Of a stretch of DNA of 64,000 nt, positions 9,604 to 18,176 are shown in pieces. The stretch's first letter is position 1. Every line of letters starts with the position of its first letter. Origin of the DNA: Methanocella_A sp963792125. Its GTDB lineage: Archaea; Halobacteriota; Methanocellia; Methanocellales; Methanocellaceae. The notes beneath the pieces were generated by a model. It did no database searches, was not told the origin of the DNA, and was given only the letters and a program-made list of their open reading frames with translations. Location: positions 140,139 to 204,138 of the forward strand of contig CAWBVA010000002.1 of NCBI GenBank assembly GCA_963792125.1, given 5' to 3'. The position numbers were made by a program, and so were the translations under genes.

Positions 9604-9650
9604 CCTGATTTAATCTCGAATCCGGCTCGTTTAACCCCCGCCACAGAGCC

Positions 9651-9720
9651 TATAAAGTCGACGACCGCGGCGAGACTATTTTTGACCGGCAGTGGCACCA
9701 GTACACCCTGAAAGCAATAA
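9651..9720 (+). pseudogene. DUF504 C-terminal fragment
   Basis: Reads YKVDDRGETIFDRQWHQYTL, nearly the same as the end of the intact DUF504 protein at 12023-12286 (YRIDYRGETIFDKQWYQYIL). Nothing of the first 60 residues is recognisable upstream, so it is a leftover of a duplicated copy. The remaining 9604-9941 holds the AT-rich promoter of the ferritin-like gene. Confidence 0.7.
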
Positions 9721-9941
9721 CCGTAACTGGACATAATGACTGGCCCGTTCAGATTTGAACATATGATTGACAGATTAGATATTTGAAAAATAAGATTTAT
9801 GAGACGTTGTTTCAGGGATGCCCCCGATACTGTTCGTTTCGCACGACAGTTTATATAGCATTAACAGACAATATTAATAAATAGTATAATATACAATAAT
9901 TAGTAATAGAATTATATGTTTGTCAAACGGATGGTGATCAA

Positions 9942-10397
9942 ATGAAGGCTGAAGATGCAAAGAAAATCATATCGCTGGCTATTGACAGAGAAGTGGAAGC
10001 GTACGCGTTTTACAAGTCAGTCGCTGACAAGGTAGACGACAAGGCGCTGAAGTCCATGTTTGCCGAGCTGGCCGGCGAAGAGAAGAAGCACCGCGAGTTC
10101 CTGCAGGCGTTCCTCACCCGGGACGTGAAGACGATGAAGTTTGACGCGAAGGCTGACTACAAGGTCGTCGACGCGCTCCAGACCCCGAAGCTGTCCACGG
10201 ACCTGAAGCCGCTTGAGGGCCTGGTCATTGCTATTAAGAAGGAACTCGAAGCAATGCAGATGTACACACAACTGGCCCATGCGTCGAAGGACACCGAGAC
10301 GCAGTTCCTGTTCGGCCAGCTTGCCAACATGGAGAAGACCCACAAGGCGCGGCTCGAGGACATCTACACGAACATGGCGTTCGTGGAAGTCTGGTAA
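9942..10397 (+). CDS. rubrerythrin/ferritin-like di-iron protein
   Basis: A 151-aa four-helix protein. Metal-binding motifs of the ferritin-like superfamily are visible: REVEAYAFY (about residues 14-22) and GEEKKHREFL (about 45-54) in the first half, then KKELEAMQMY and NMEKTHKARLEDIY in the second. There is no rubredoxin domain, so it corresponds to the short COG1633-type rubrerythrins. It probably takes part in peroxide or oxygen detoxification, like the hemerythrin nearby. A GGTGAT ribosome-binding site precedes the ATG. A hairpin plus T-run follows the stop. Confidence 0.85.
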   Translation: MKAEDAKKIISLAIDREVEAYAFYKSVADKVDDKALKSMFAELAGEEKKHREFLQAFLTRDVKTMKFDAKADYKVVDALQTPKLSTDLKPLEGLVIAIKKELEAMQMYTQLAHASKDTETQFLFGQLANMEKTHKARLEDIYTNMAFVEVW

Positions 10398-10412
10398 CAG
10401 CAATTCATCACA

Positions 10413-10443
10413 CGGATGCAAAAGCTGCATCCGCTCTTTTTTA
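10413..10443 (+). terminator. hairpin terminator of the ferritin-like gene
   Basis: GGATGCA-AAAGC-TGCATCC forms a 7-bp stem, followed after CGCTC by a run of six T residues, 16 bases after the stop codon. Confidence 0.65.
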
Positions 10444-10567
10444 TTTCTTGTCCTTCTTCCGGCTTTTTATCACAGAGTCGCCCGGCTATTATAAAAATCC
10501 CAGTAGCAACGGCCGATTGACAAGCATTAAATCCCATGCACGCAATATTTTACCGGGAAGTGTGCCT

Positions 10568-11180
10568 GTGGAATCGAACCTTTCGAAGATACCCGTCAGC
10601 AGCATCGTTGGGCTCATTCATCATACATCTTCTTCTGCACGGCCCTGACTCTGTCAATAGTCAATTATCCGCCCGGGTTCTCTCCGCTCAAGAACTGGAT
10701 GAGTGACCTGGGAAACCCCGTGCTGAACCCCGCAGGTTCCGCATACTTTAACGGGGCCTGCATGATCACCGGATTGCTCCTCGTCGGATTCTACCTCGGG
10801 CTGAACCGCTGGCAGGGCATTGATGGACGCAGGACAAAAATACAAACAGTGGCACAGGCTTTCGGCGTCTTCTCGGGCATCTCCCTCGCGGGCGTGGGCG
10901 TGTTCAACGAGACATTCGACCCGCACCACTTCATTGTCTCGGTCCTGTTCTTCCTCTCCAGCACTATCGCCATACTCCTGGTGACAGTCGCGTTGCGGTG
11001 GCAACCGGGCTTCAGCAGGACAACGGCATGCGCAGGGTACTTGACGGTGGCTGTCGGCATATTTTTGCAGTGCAGAGACCTCTGATCGAATCGATCACCA
11101 TCATCGAATGGATATCCGTCTTTTCCATGTTATTATGGGCGGCGTTGTTCGGGATTGACGCCTATCGGGTCATCGCGTAA
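10568..11180 (+). pseudogene. DUF998 family membrane protein, frameshifted twice
   Basis: Three frames together give a typical DUF998 protein. The N-terminus is ESNLSKIPVSSIVGL from a GTG at 10568. The central part contains IVNYPPGFSPLKNWMSDLGN, then the conserved LNPAGSAYFNGACMITGLLL, with helices to about 11075. The last helix (WISVFSMLLWAALFGIDAY) ends at 11180. Shifts lie near 10615 and 11075. About six transmembrane segments are expected. Function of the family is unknown. All conserved blocks survive, so indel errors are plausible. Confidence 0.65.
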
Positions 11181-11482
11181 ATACCTCGATCATAAAAGAC
11201 AGGCATTTTCTTGCTGGAGCAAGGTGAATTTATCTTTGTCTATGCAATGCGCCCAGGTTATGATCGCCAGGGGCGCCAGGACGATAGTGTAAATCGTAAG
11301 AATTCTATTTGTTCAAGCGCCTTCCTGCGCGCGTGCGCCGGTACCGGGTGGCGTGATACGTATGTCGGTCTTTTGTCAGCCCGCATCTGACTGACCCTGT
11401 AATTGAACCTCGAAAAAACCTTTGCGCCCTTGCTGGCATGACAGGGGGCCCATTGCCTTAACAAGATAATATTTCGTGTCGG
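11181..11482. other. gene-free stretch
   Basis: About 300 bases between convergent genes. No reading frame, RNA or repeat was recognised in it. Confidence 0.35.
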
Positions 11483-11899
11483 TCAGGCTTTTCTCTTCGC
11501 AACGAACTCGTAATAGACGTATCCGCCGATGGCCGCGAGCAAGACTCCCGAGACGATGAGCACCGGCGCACAGAACAGTGCGTAGATGCCTCCGCGGGCC
11601 AGCTCTCGCAGGGTGAATGGATCGTAATTAATATAATTTGAAAGGTAGATGACCAGCGTCAGACCGACAGACGCAACAGCGGTACCGACCACGCCGGAAA
11701 TGGCGCCGGCGATGCCGGAGGAGATCAGGGCGTCCGTCGCGTTCTTGATGTCGTCCCGCGCTATAAGGACGGTGACAGCCCCGGCGATCAACATCAGGAC
11801 AAAGCTAACCGGCAACAGGCACAGGAGCGCGGCCGTCATGCCGATCAGGATGCCGAAAACGACGCCGGATACCAGTGCGCCGGTATATTTAGTGTACAT
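11483..11899 (-). CDS. four-helix integral membrane protein, hypothetical
   Basis: A 138-aa protein with four hydrophobic segments: about residues 8-26 (GALVSGVVFGILIGMTAALL), 28-46, 60-85 (alanine/glycine-rich) and 108-130. It ends in a basic KRKA tail. The layout (short, glycine-rich, four helices) resembles DUF5518-type archaeal membrane proteins, but I cannot confirm the family. It has its own promoter region facing 11900-12022. Intact frame. Confidence 0.6.
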   Translation of the reverse strand: MYTKYTGALVSGVVFGILIGMTAALLCLLPVSFVLMLIAGAVTVLIARDDIKNATDALISSGIAGAISGVVGTAVASVGLTLVIYLSNYINYDPFTLRELARGGIYALFCAPVLIVSGVLLAAIGGYVYYEFVAKRKA

Positions 11900-12022
11900 A
11901 ATTATCAGGCAATAATATGATGAGCAAGTATATGATACCTTCTCGCTTTTGAGGCCCGTTTAAGATCATATAACGGGCAAATTATGATAAGTCAGGATAC
12001 ATTGATCTGTAAGGAGTGAAAA

Positions 12023-12286
12023 ATGTACGTCAGCCCGAAGGACGTGTTAAACAAGCTCAAGTGGAAGGAAGGCGAGAGCCTTGCCGATGCCACGATCTAC
12101 TACGTCAGCCGGGGCAGCCCGTCCGACTCAGCTTCGGTAAGCGGTCGTGAGATTAAAAACATCGAGTCTTTCGGCTTTGAGCTCGAGTCAGGCTCCTATA
12201 TCCCGTATCATCGCGTTTACAGGATCGATTATCGCGGCGAGACCATTTTTGATAAACAATGGTACCAGTATATTCTCAAGGAATAG
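12023..12286 (+). CDS. DUF504 / UPF0248 family protein
   Basis: An 87-aa protein. The family pattern is present: an N-terminal PKDVLNKLKW, a central YVSRGSPSDSASVSGREI, and the signature SGSYIPYHRVYRIDYRGETI. It has a strong ribosome-binding site (AAGGAG, 12011-12016) 6 bases before the ATG. In other archaea this small domain is found next to or fused with RNA-repair proteins, but its activity is unknown. A decayed partial copy lies at 9651-9720. Confidence 0.85.
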   Translation: MYVSPKDVLNKLKWKEGESLADATIYYVSRGSPSDSASVSGREIKNIESFGFELESGSYIPYHRVYRIDYRGETIFDKQWYQYILKE

Positions 12287-12342
12287 CCGGGAACTGGTGC
12301 TCACCAGGCAATACCAGTCCCTTTTCAATCATAGCTGTCCGA

Positions 12343-12684
12343 TTAATACCTTTGACCTGGCGCGGCCCGTATTTCCTTGACCATGTCTTTGAGCTTCTGC
12401 GCAAGCTCCTTTCCTTTCCCGGCTTTCGGGGCCGCAGACTCCACGTAAGTCATATAGAGCGTGCCGATCTGCTCGGCGATATCTTTCTCCACGATTTTCT
12501 GATCAGGGCTGTAGGCCTGTATGCCCAGCTCATCGTTGCTGGCAAACCACACGATGCCCTTATCGTGCCGTCGTTCCAGCGGGACTTCCAGCCGCTCTTT
12601 AAGCACCAGCACCCTGCCATCGGGCAGGGGGATCTCGTCATAGGTGAGCGGATGCACCATGTGTTTTCGTTCATCTTTGGCCAT
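12343..12684 (-). CDS. hypothetical protein
   Basis: About 113 aa from ATG 12684 (MAKDERKHMVHPLTYDEIPL); the frame also allows a TTG at 12723. I preferred the ATG because a GGAAGTG-like ribosome-binding site precedes it. The middle reads LKERLEVPLERRHDKGIVWF, and the C-terminal third is helical and lysine-rich. No family recognised. It is convergent with DUF504. The apparent long plus-strand frame across it (12259-12870) is an antisense shadow. Confidence 0.6.
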   Translation of the reverse strand: MAKDERKHMVHPLTYDEIPLPDGRVLVLKERLEVPLERRHDKGIVWFASNDELGIQAYSPDQKIVEKDIAEQIGTLYMTYVESAAPKAGKGKELAQKLKDMVKEIRAAPGQRY

Positions 12685-12873
12685 TTTATTCACACTTCCA
12701 TTATACATTATAACCAGTATCAATTAAACAATTTATGCACAGTAAGCGTATCTCTGGCTGATGACTCAATATCATGGGTATATATACTTATATATCATAG
12801 TTATATTGATAATATAATTATTATTTTATCTAATAATATAAATTATTTAATAGAATTATATGTGAGTGATAGT

Positions 12874-13041
12874 ATGGACCTGATCTATCTTGCAGTAGTA
12901 TTTATTATCCTGGCGTTCATCGCGTTTCTGCTTGGCGCCAGGGGAGTCGCGGGATTCAGCATGAAAATAGCTAAGTGGCTCGTGATTATTTTCGTCATTC
13001 TGGCAGTGATCGCATTCCTGTTCGGCGGCAGGATATTCTAA
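12874..13041 (+). CDS. DUF1328-type small membrane protein (55 aa)
   Basis: MDLIYLAVVFIILAFIAFLL starts a protein of two membrane helices linked by GARGVAGFSMKIAK and ending FLFGGRIF. This is the exact plan of DUF1328/UPF0391 proteins, which are 50-60 aa. The ATG at 12874 follows a GTGAGTGATAGT leader. The 100 bases upstream are about 85% A+T with several TATA-like elements and share the string TAGAATTATATGT with the ferritin-like gene. Confidence 0.8.
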   Translation: MDLIYLAVVFIILAFIAFLLGARGVAGFSMKIAKWLVIIFVILAVIAFLFGGRIF

Positions 13042-13140
13042 CCGGCTGTTATATGACGAAAAACAGAATTTTTAAAAGCCGCCGGTGACATTTGTACTCC
13101 CGGCTAATTTGTACTATACGAACAGTAAATAAATAATTAA

Positions 13141-13167
13141 GGAAAGCTGTCCGCATGGCAGCTTTCC
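13141..13167 (-). terminator. perfect hairpin after the secreted protein gene
   Basis: GGAAAGCTG and CAGCTTTCC form a 9-bp stem around a 9-base loop. It lies directly downstream (minus strand) of the stop at 13168 and is followed by a T-rich stretch. Good intrinsic terminator geometry. Confidence 0.65.
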
Positions 13168-14982
13168 TTACCCGCTCCCCGAGAACCCGAATGTAGCCTT
13201 GTTAAGGTCGAGCGTACCCACCTTCCTGAAGTGCGACTCGACAAAGCCCTTATCCCAGAACTCGTTATCGTCACTGCCATAGCTGCTCCAGTACCGGCCG
13301 GTGACCTCCATGAAGGTCGGGCTGGAAATGTCGCCGGTGTACGAAGTCACCCTGCTGATCAGGTATTTGTCATCGCCGACAAACGAGGTGCCCGGGCTAA
13401 GCATCACGAGATAATACTCGTTGTAGGATAATTTCATGCCGTTATTGGTGACATATTGCGCTACCTCCTGGGTGATCGCCAGGCGGAGAATATCATTGCT
13501 CTCGAAAGCGGTGCCGCCGGAATATGGCGGGGACGACGGCTTATTCGTAGGGGTCGGAGTCGGCTTAACTGTGGCTTTAGGTGTCGGCGTCGGAGTCGGA
13601 GAAGGCCCTTTTATCTTGACGCTACCCGACTTGATCGTATAGCCCCCGAAATCATAGTAAATGTATAGAATGTCATTACCATTGGCCTGCACATCGACCC
13701 TTATTTTCTTCAGGCTCTGTCCGGAACCATAAGGTGTGACTGTGTAGTCTTTATCGTTGACGACAACATGTGCGCCGTTCCTTATCTCAGGGCTTGAAGG
13801 CCACTCTCTGGTCGGGACATGGTCGATGTGGCCCTCGACAGTGTATACTCCCGGCTGCGTGGTAACGGCTGTAACGCTGTCTATCGTTACCGTATATCTG
13901 GGAAGGAATGCGTCAATGACAGCGGCATCTGCCCTTATCGCGGTCGGGATCAATACTTGCTGCTGCGAGTCCAGGACTTTCCAGTCCATGCCCAGCACAG
14001 GAGTCTTCCATAATCCGAGCCGGGACGAGATCTTCTGGGTCGCCATCAGCGTTTCCCTTCCATCCACATTACGTTTATAATAGCCGGTAAATGCGGGATC
14101 GATATTCAGCACGGGCGAAGAATACAGCGCGTTATCGTTAGTCGTCGTAGTCTTGCCAGATAATGGCAGCGTATCCTCCGAGAAGAAATTATCGTGAGTG
14201 AACCTGGCCAGGTCCGTGAACAATTTCTGCAGGCTCTGGCTGTTGTCCGTGTAAGTGCATGAGTAATCGATGGATTTTACAGGGTTCCGGTAAGCGTTGT
14301 CGTCCACCGAGTCGCCATACGTGAAGCGCTCATACAGGTCATAGCGCATGTGGCCGTCATTCCGGACATGCGCAGGTATGGTCATGTCCGCGAACACGTG
14401 CATGGTCTCCCCCACCGCCCTCCATGCGTTCCCGTAATTTTCGTTACCGGGGTCCGTGCTTTCGAGCGCTCTTGTGTAATAGGTCCTGGCCATCTGGAAA
14501 CTATAGGGATTATCCGGTGCGCTGAACGCCCATGTGCCGGCTTCCATCTGCGGGTTTCCATAGGACATGATATTCCAGTCCACTATCTGGTCCGTCAGGT
14601 ATCTCGGCTCCCGTTCAGGGTCGTAGAAATGCCTGAGCGCCATGGGCGCTTCCGGCTCATCCGCGGAGTAGCCCGCATCGATGATCCATTCCTGCACGGT
14701 CTTTTGCTTTTTGATCGATACAGTCCTGGCAGGATTTGTCTTTATAGCGGCATCGATGCCATCCTCGATGTCCCAGGCCATACCGTTGCACGCCGACCCC
14801 GAAAGAGAGGCGGACGTAAGATATTGGTCCTTCGACATGATGTATTTCTCAAAATATTCGATCGCGTGGGCATTAATGGCCTGATGTGCGTCCACGTTGT
14901 TGTAGGCGAACGCATTCTGCGGTATTACGAGCACGGCTATAACCAGCACTGCCACCGGTATCAGATACTGTCTATTTTCCAT
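13168..14982 (-). CDS. secreted zinc phospholipase C/nuclease-like protein with PT linker
   Basis: A 604-aa exported protein. A signal peptide (about residues 1-26, ending NAFA) is followed by a helical domain whose motifs resemble zinc-dependent phospholipase C and P1 nuclease: NAHAIEYFEKY, MALRHFYDPE, and VGETMHVFADMTIPAHVRND, where spaced His and Asp would bind three zinc ions. The domain extends to about residue 330. A beta-sandwich-like domain, a PTPTPTPK... linker (about 455-485) and a C-terminal domain without a clear match follow. It overlaps the upstream lipoprotein gene by about 20 bases, so the two are co-expressed. The fold assignment is inference from motif spacing. Confidence 0.7.
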   Translation of the reverse strand: MENRQYLIPVAVLVIAVLVIPQNAFAYNNVDAHQAINAHAIEYFEKYIMSKDQYLTSASLSGSACNGMAWDIEDGIDAAIKTNPARTVSIKKQKTVQEWIIDAGYSADEPEAPMALRHFYDPEREPRYLTDQIVDWNIMSYGNPQMEAGTWAFSAPDNPYSFQMARTYYTRALESTDPGNENYGNAWRAVGETMHVFADMTIPAHVRNDGHMRYDLYERFTYGDSVDDNAYRNPVKSIDYSCTYTDNSQSLQKLFTDLARFTHDNFFSEDTLPLSGKTTTTNDNALYSSPVLNIDPAFTGYYKRNVDGRETLMATQKISSRLGLWKTPVLGMDWKVLDSQQQVLIPTAIRADAAVIDAFLPRYTVTIDSVTAVTTQPGVYTVEGHIDHVPTREWPSSPEIRNGAHVVVNDKDYTVTPYGSGQSLKKIRVDVQANGNDILYIYYDFGGYTIKSGSVKIKGPSPTPTPTPKATVKPTPTPTNKPSSPPYSGGTAFESNDILRLAITQEVAQYVTNNGMKLSYNEYYLVMLSPGTSFVGDDKYLISRVTSYTGDISSPTFMEVTGRYWSSYGSDDNEFWDKGFVESHFRKVGTLDLNKATFGFSGSG

Positions 14983-15419
14983 TCTCCGCCCTCCTTCGTG
15001 GTTGAAAAGTACAGCGATTCACCATTGATTTCTATCCCGTAAAGGATTTCATTCGAGTATTGTTTCACAATTCTCGCATTCCTCAATGCCCCGGCGAGCT
15101 TTTTCGCCCCGTCGGCCGACATCTCGCCTGAGATGTACCCGGTCTTTGTCTCTGTTGTAAGACACTCGAGGAAAGCTGCCTTATCGGCTGAATCGAGCGA
15201 GTCTGCAGCCTTGCTAATGATAGCCGAGCTTTTTTGAATATCTTCTGCGGAAGGCCCCTGATCGTTCTGGTAATAATTGCTATAAGTATTGCCTGAAGGC
15301 AGGTTATCACCACCCCCGGGGGTGGGAGTAGGAGTAAAGTCACAACAGGCACAGCAGCCGCTGACAGCCATGATAAGTGCCAGAATAAAGATCATAACAG
15401 CTTGTTTCGATAGATGCAT
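14961..15419 (-). CDS. secreted lipoprotein-like hypothetical protein
   Basis: A 152-aa protein. The N-terminal hydrophobic segment (MHLSKQAVMIFILALIMAVS) is followed by GCCACC, a plausible lipobox, and a PTPTPGGGDN linker. The body (about 60-152) is helical then beta, with EWKIDSI at the end. It is the first gene of a two-gene unit, overlapping the phospholipase-like gene, and could be a partner or inhibitor for it (inference). No family recognised. Confidence 0.65.
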   Translation of the reverse strand: MHLSKQAVMIFILALIMAVSGCCACCDFTPTPTPGGGDNLPSGNTYSNYYQNDQGPSAEDIQKSSAIISKAADSLDSADKAAFLECLTTETKTGYISGEMSADGAKKLAGALRNARIVKQYSNEILYGIEINGESLYFSTTKEGGEWKIDSI

Positions 15420-15749
15420 ATGCTCATAGCTCCGAGGTTTTTAGTGTATAATCGAGCGGGATTCTTTTTTGGCATGCGATAGAAATCTATACATAATTTA
15501 TCATTTTTTTATTGTTAAATCGATATACCAGGCTTTTATGGTAATATGGGTTATTTGAAATAATACACTATAGTTTTATTGTTAGCATTATGAAAGCGGT
15601 TTTATTATCCGGCCATGTGACGTCGTTTCGCCGCCGGCTGTGTGATATACCCCCACCTCGCAACGCAATACTTGCCCATGGCGGGCGACATCTGCCCCAC
15701 CCGGGCATTGCTCCGTATCCTGGCCCTTGACGATGCGCCATATTATAAA

Positions 15750-15851
15750 TGGTCTGTTACGCCATAATGGGAAATAGTCTGATTTGACGACCTCAATGCA
15801 CACTGATTTTCATGGCTATGAAGAGAAAAATCTGCAAAAACCCGGGACTCT
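15750..15851 (+). repeat. degenerate copy of the casposon terminal repeat
   Basis: GTTACGCCATAATGGGAAAT, the following GATTTTCATGGCTATGAAGA and CTGCAAAAA align in order and spacing with the right terminal repeat at 47821-47939 (GTTACGCCATAATGAGAGAA, GATTTTCAAAGCCATAAAGA, CTGCAAAAA). As at the intact end, a tRNA-derived sequence follows on the right. It therefore marks an old insertion at a copy of the same target. Confidence 0.65.
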
Positions 15852-15873
15852 GGCGTTCTCCCCAAAAGCATGC

Positions 15874-15936
15874 CAGGCCCACTGCGATTCGAATGCAGGG
15901 CCTCACGATTATCAGCCGAGTGCTTTTCGCTGCCTT
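15874..15936 (-). repeat. tRNA-Ile-like relic (T-arm, anticodon arm and insert)
   Basis: The minus strand reads as the 3' part of the tRNA at 47951-48051. It has the anticodon arm with TCGGCTGATAA, the variable region, and a T-arm GCATTCGAATCGCAG. The same unusual insert with GGCAGCGAAAAGC is present. It runs straight into a TBP gene fragment instead of a D-arm and acceptor stem, so it cannot fold as a tRNA. Confidence 0.6.
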
Positions 15937-16101
15937 TTCGAGCAGTTCCCCGGCCTGGTGTACAGGATCGATAAGCCGAAGGTCGTCGTGCTGTTATTCG
16001 GCAGCGGCAAGCTGGTCGTCACCGGCGGCAAGAAGCCGAAGGACGCCGAAGATGCTGTTGAACGGATCGTTCGCGAACTGGAAGGCCTGGCTTTAATATA
16101 A
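15937..16101 (+). pseudogene. tbp: TATA-binding protein (TBP) C-terminal fragment
   Basis: Reads FEQFPGLVYRIDKPKVVVLL followed by FGSGKLVVTGGKKPKDAEDA and ends in ELEGLALI. This is the last quarter of an archaeal TBP: the second stirrup and final helix, including the EQFPGLVYR and SGK(L/I)V.TG signatures. The other three quarters are absent and the reading frame enters from a tRNA relic, so it cannot bind DNA as a saddle. It is a translocated end of a TBP gene. Confidence 0.8.
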
Positions 16102-16240
16102 GCCAGCCTCGACTATTTTTTCTAACATGCGGTCCCCGACAAATTATTTATCGCAACATATCTATCCTATAAGTTAAAAATCTTATACCAATCCGCGAGA
16201 TAGATAGAATATCGAGAAATAGACGGGCAGAGTGAAGTAA

Positions 16241-17062
16241 ATGGTTTATGCACATGCAATAACAGAAACTTCGAAATCCGCCCTGCTTGAGCTTGGAATA
16301 GCGCTAAATAAATACCATGATGATATCATTCTCTCCGGAGGGTGGGCACCGTACTTTATCACGAAAGGTTATTTTAACCACTGCGGTAGCCAGGATATTG
16401 ACCTGGTACTTAAGACCGAGATAATGCTTAAGTATGCAACTATTCGTGAAATCCTCGAAGGGCTTGGTTATATTCCCGTAGCGTATCGTCCCTTCCAGTT
16501 CACAAGGAAAATTAAATCACACATAGACGGGAGCGAATGTGATATACGCCTGGATTTATTGTGCGAAAAGGAAGGAACTGAAAACATTGATATTATCAGC
16601 GGATGTCACGACGTTCAACAAGACCTTACAGCCTGTGTTTTTGACGGACTAAGCCTCGCTTTTGATTTTAACTTCGAGCAGGAAATAGAAACAGTATTAC
16701 CTGATAATAGAGGCGTAGCAAAGACCACGATAAAAGTCATTGATTTAGTGGGCTCACTCGCATTAAAAGGAAAAGCGTTTGTTGAAAGGTACAATATGAA
16801 GGACGCTTATGATATCTTCGCGTTAACACATTATAATGGCGGACCTGTGCCTGCATCTGAATATTTCAAGAGAACGGTTTCCGCAAAAGCATTATCCGGA
16901 ACAAAACAAAGATTACTTGATCAATCAATTTTAAACATAGAGGCAGGATTCAAAGACAAAAACCAGAGAGGGCCGTTCGAAGTCGAATCATTTTCAGAGC
17001 AGAAATATAATCGAGATATAGTCGCTGCACAGGTGTATCAATTCTTAACTAAAATACGTTAA
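16241..17062 (+). CDS. AbiEii-like nucleotidyltransferase
   Basis: A 273-aa protein with the minimal nucleotidyltransferase signature: IILSGGWAPYFI followed about 20 residues later by GSQDIDLVLKTE (the GG...DxD pattern), and a later acidic strand (CDIRLDLLCEK). This is the architecture of AbiEii-type toxins and related DUF1814 enzymes, which transfer nucleotides to tRNA or protein targets. A regulator with an AbiEi-like layout lies convergent, 30 bases beyond its stop. I read the two as a type IV toxin-antitoxin-like pair, although AbiE pairs are normally co-directional. The A+T content is higher than that of surrounding genes, consistent with transfer. Confidence 0.7.
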   Translation: MVYAHAITETSKSALLELGIALNKYHDDIILSGGWAPYFITKGYFNHCGSQDIDLVLKTEIMLKYATIREILEGLGYIPVAYRPFQFTRKIKSHIDGSECDIRLDLLCEKEGTENIDIISGCHDVQQDLTACVFDGLSLAFDFNFEQEIETVLPDNRGVAKTTIKVIDLVGSLALKGKAFVERYNMKDAYDIFALTHYNGGPVPASEYFKRTVSAKALSGTKQRLLDQSILNIEAGFKDKNQRGPFEVESFSEQKYNRDIVAAQVYQFLTKIR

Positions 17063-17091
17063 AATACAAATCATTCAGGGTACTTATCCGA

Positions 17092-17759
17092 TTATTGCAT
17101 ATTTCCTTGTTTCCAGTTCTTCTCAATCAGTTTATATACTTCATTTGCCGCTTCTTCTCCGCGAGCAGGGTAATTAAGTAAATCCATGTAGAGCTGGATA
17201 TTTGAGACCACATTAATTCCGTTAACTTCCCTTAATCCATAAAAAACTCCGTTGCTTTTAGCAATGGCAAATTTCACATTTCCATTACCCTCGACCGGCA
17301 TAAGATTAAGCTTATCCGCTAACTTCCTGGCGTCATCTTCCCTTTTAACATAAATATGAATATTGGTTGGCCTGACAAACGGTGCAACCAGCATAGCACC
17401 GGCCAGTCCGGTAATCGCATACTCGGGAGTTCGTAATCCTTTAAGCTTCTCTAAAAATTTTGAAATATCCTCTTCCTGAGTATAGTATTCAATGAATTTT
17501 GTATTTGACAAGAAATTATTGACCTTCGCTAATCGTTCAAGCAATTCGGACGGAGCCATGAGCTTAAGCTCAGAACGATTCGATTCACGTAAAGCCATTC
17601 GCTCATTAATTAATGCTTTTGATACTTTGAATGCTTCTCCTAAGGATACGGAGGATTCGCTGGCCAATTTACGTAAATTCAAATTCTAGGATAGCGTACT
17701 AATAGAACCCTGTCGACATCTACAGCTTTCCCGAAGTATAAATTGGTCACGGCATACAT
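17092..17759 (-). CDS. AbiEi-like winged-helix regulator, probable frameshift at the N-terminus
   Basis: The main frame (17092-17682, 196 aa from a TTG) has the second half of a winged helix (LASESSVSLGEAFKVSKALI) and a C-terminal domain with ITGLAGAMLVAPF and HIYVKREDDARKLADKL, as in AbiEi antitoxin/transcriptional regulators. Its start follows a stop directly. A second frame from ATG 17759 (MYAVTNLYFGKAVDVDRVLL...) supplies the missing first helix if one base is restored near 17687, giving about 222 aa. A duplicated palindrome sits immediately upstream, as expected for an autorepressing antitoxin. Confidence 0.65.
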
Positions 17760-17762
17760 TTA

Positions 17763-17851
17763 TGTTCACTCTTATTTATATATGTTCACTTTTTGTGAAC
17801 ATAACTACTTTGTTCACTCTCATTTATATATGTTCACAAAAAGTGAACATA
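17763..17851. promoter_or_regulatory. duplicated palindromic operator over TATA boxes
   Basis: Two 41-bp units (17763-17803 and 17811-17851) both run TGTTCACTCT-Y-ATTTATATA then a 23-bp palindrome TATGTTCAC-N5-GTGAACATA. The N5 spacer is TTTTT in the first and AAAAA in the second, so the palindromes at 17781-17803 and 17829-17851 are mutually inverted. Half-site TGTTCAC also opens each unit. The units overlap TATA-like ATTTATATAT, exactly where a repressor would block TBP. They lie 4 bases upstream of the regulator's probable ATG. Confidence 0.75.
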
Positions 17852-17899
17852 CATATTTCACTTTAGACTTCTCGATAGCTGAAGGTTCACGGGAACAGG

Positions 17900-17998
17900 T
17901 TGAACCATTTGTATAAAAACAGGAACGACTGCGAAGTCACCAACGCCCTTTTAAAAGAGCACCTCCACCTGGAAGACAAAAAACAAAAGAAATACTAA
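17900..17998 (+). other. short open frame of 32 codons, uncertain
   Basis: A TTG-started frame reading LNHLYKNRNDCEVTNALLKE and ending KKQKKY lies between the operator and the receiver gene. It has a protein-like, lysine-rich composition, but no ribosome-binding site and no family. It may be the tail of a lost gene. Nothing else was seen in 17852-18176. Confidence 0.25.
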
Positions 17999-18176
17999 TA
18001 AACAGGGTGAAAGCAGGACTGACAATACTGGCAAGACAAATCCAGGTGCCCCACCAGCTTAGACATGAAGCAGACCCACGGACAACTATATTGAAATAAT
18101 TATGCAACAGTCCCAATTTATTTTAACATATATTTTTACAGATGCGTGCGGAATTCACTTTCGAGTTGATCCTTTG

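Noticed and set aside
12259..12873. Plus-strand frame of over 200 codons leading into the DUF1328 protein
   Set aside because: It overlaps the minus-strand hypothetical gene and only its last 55 codons (from 12874) resemble a protein family.
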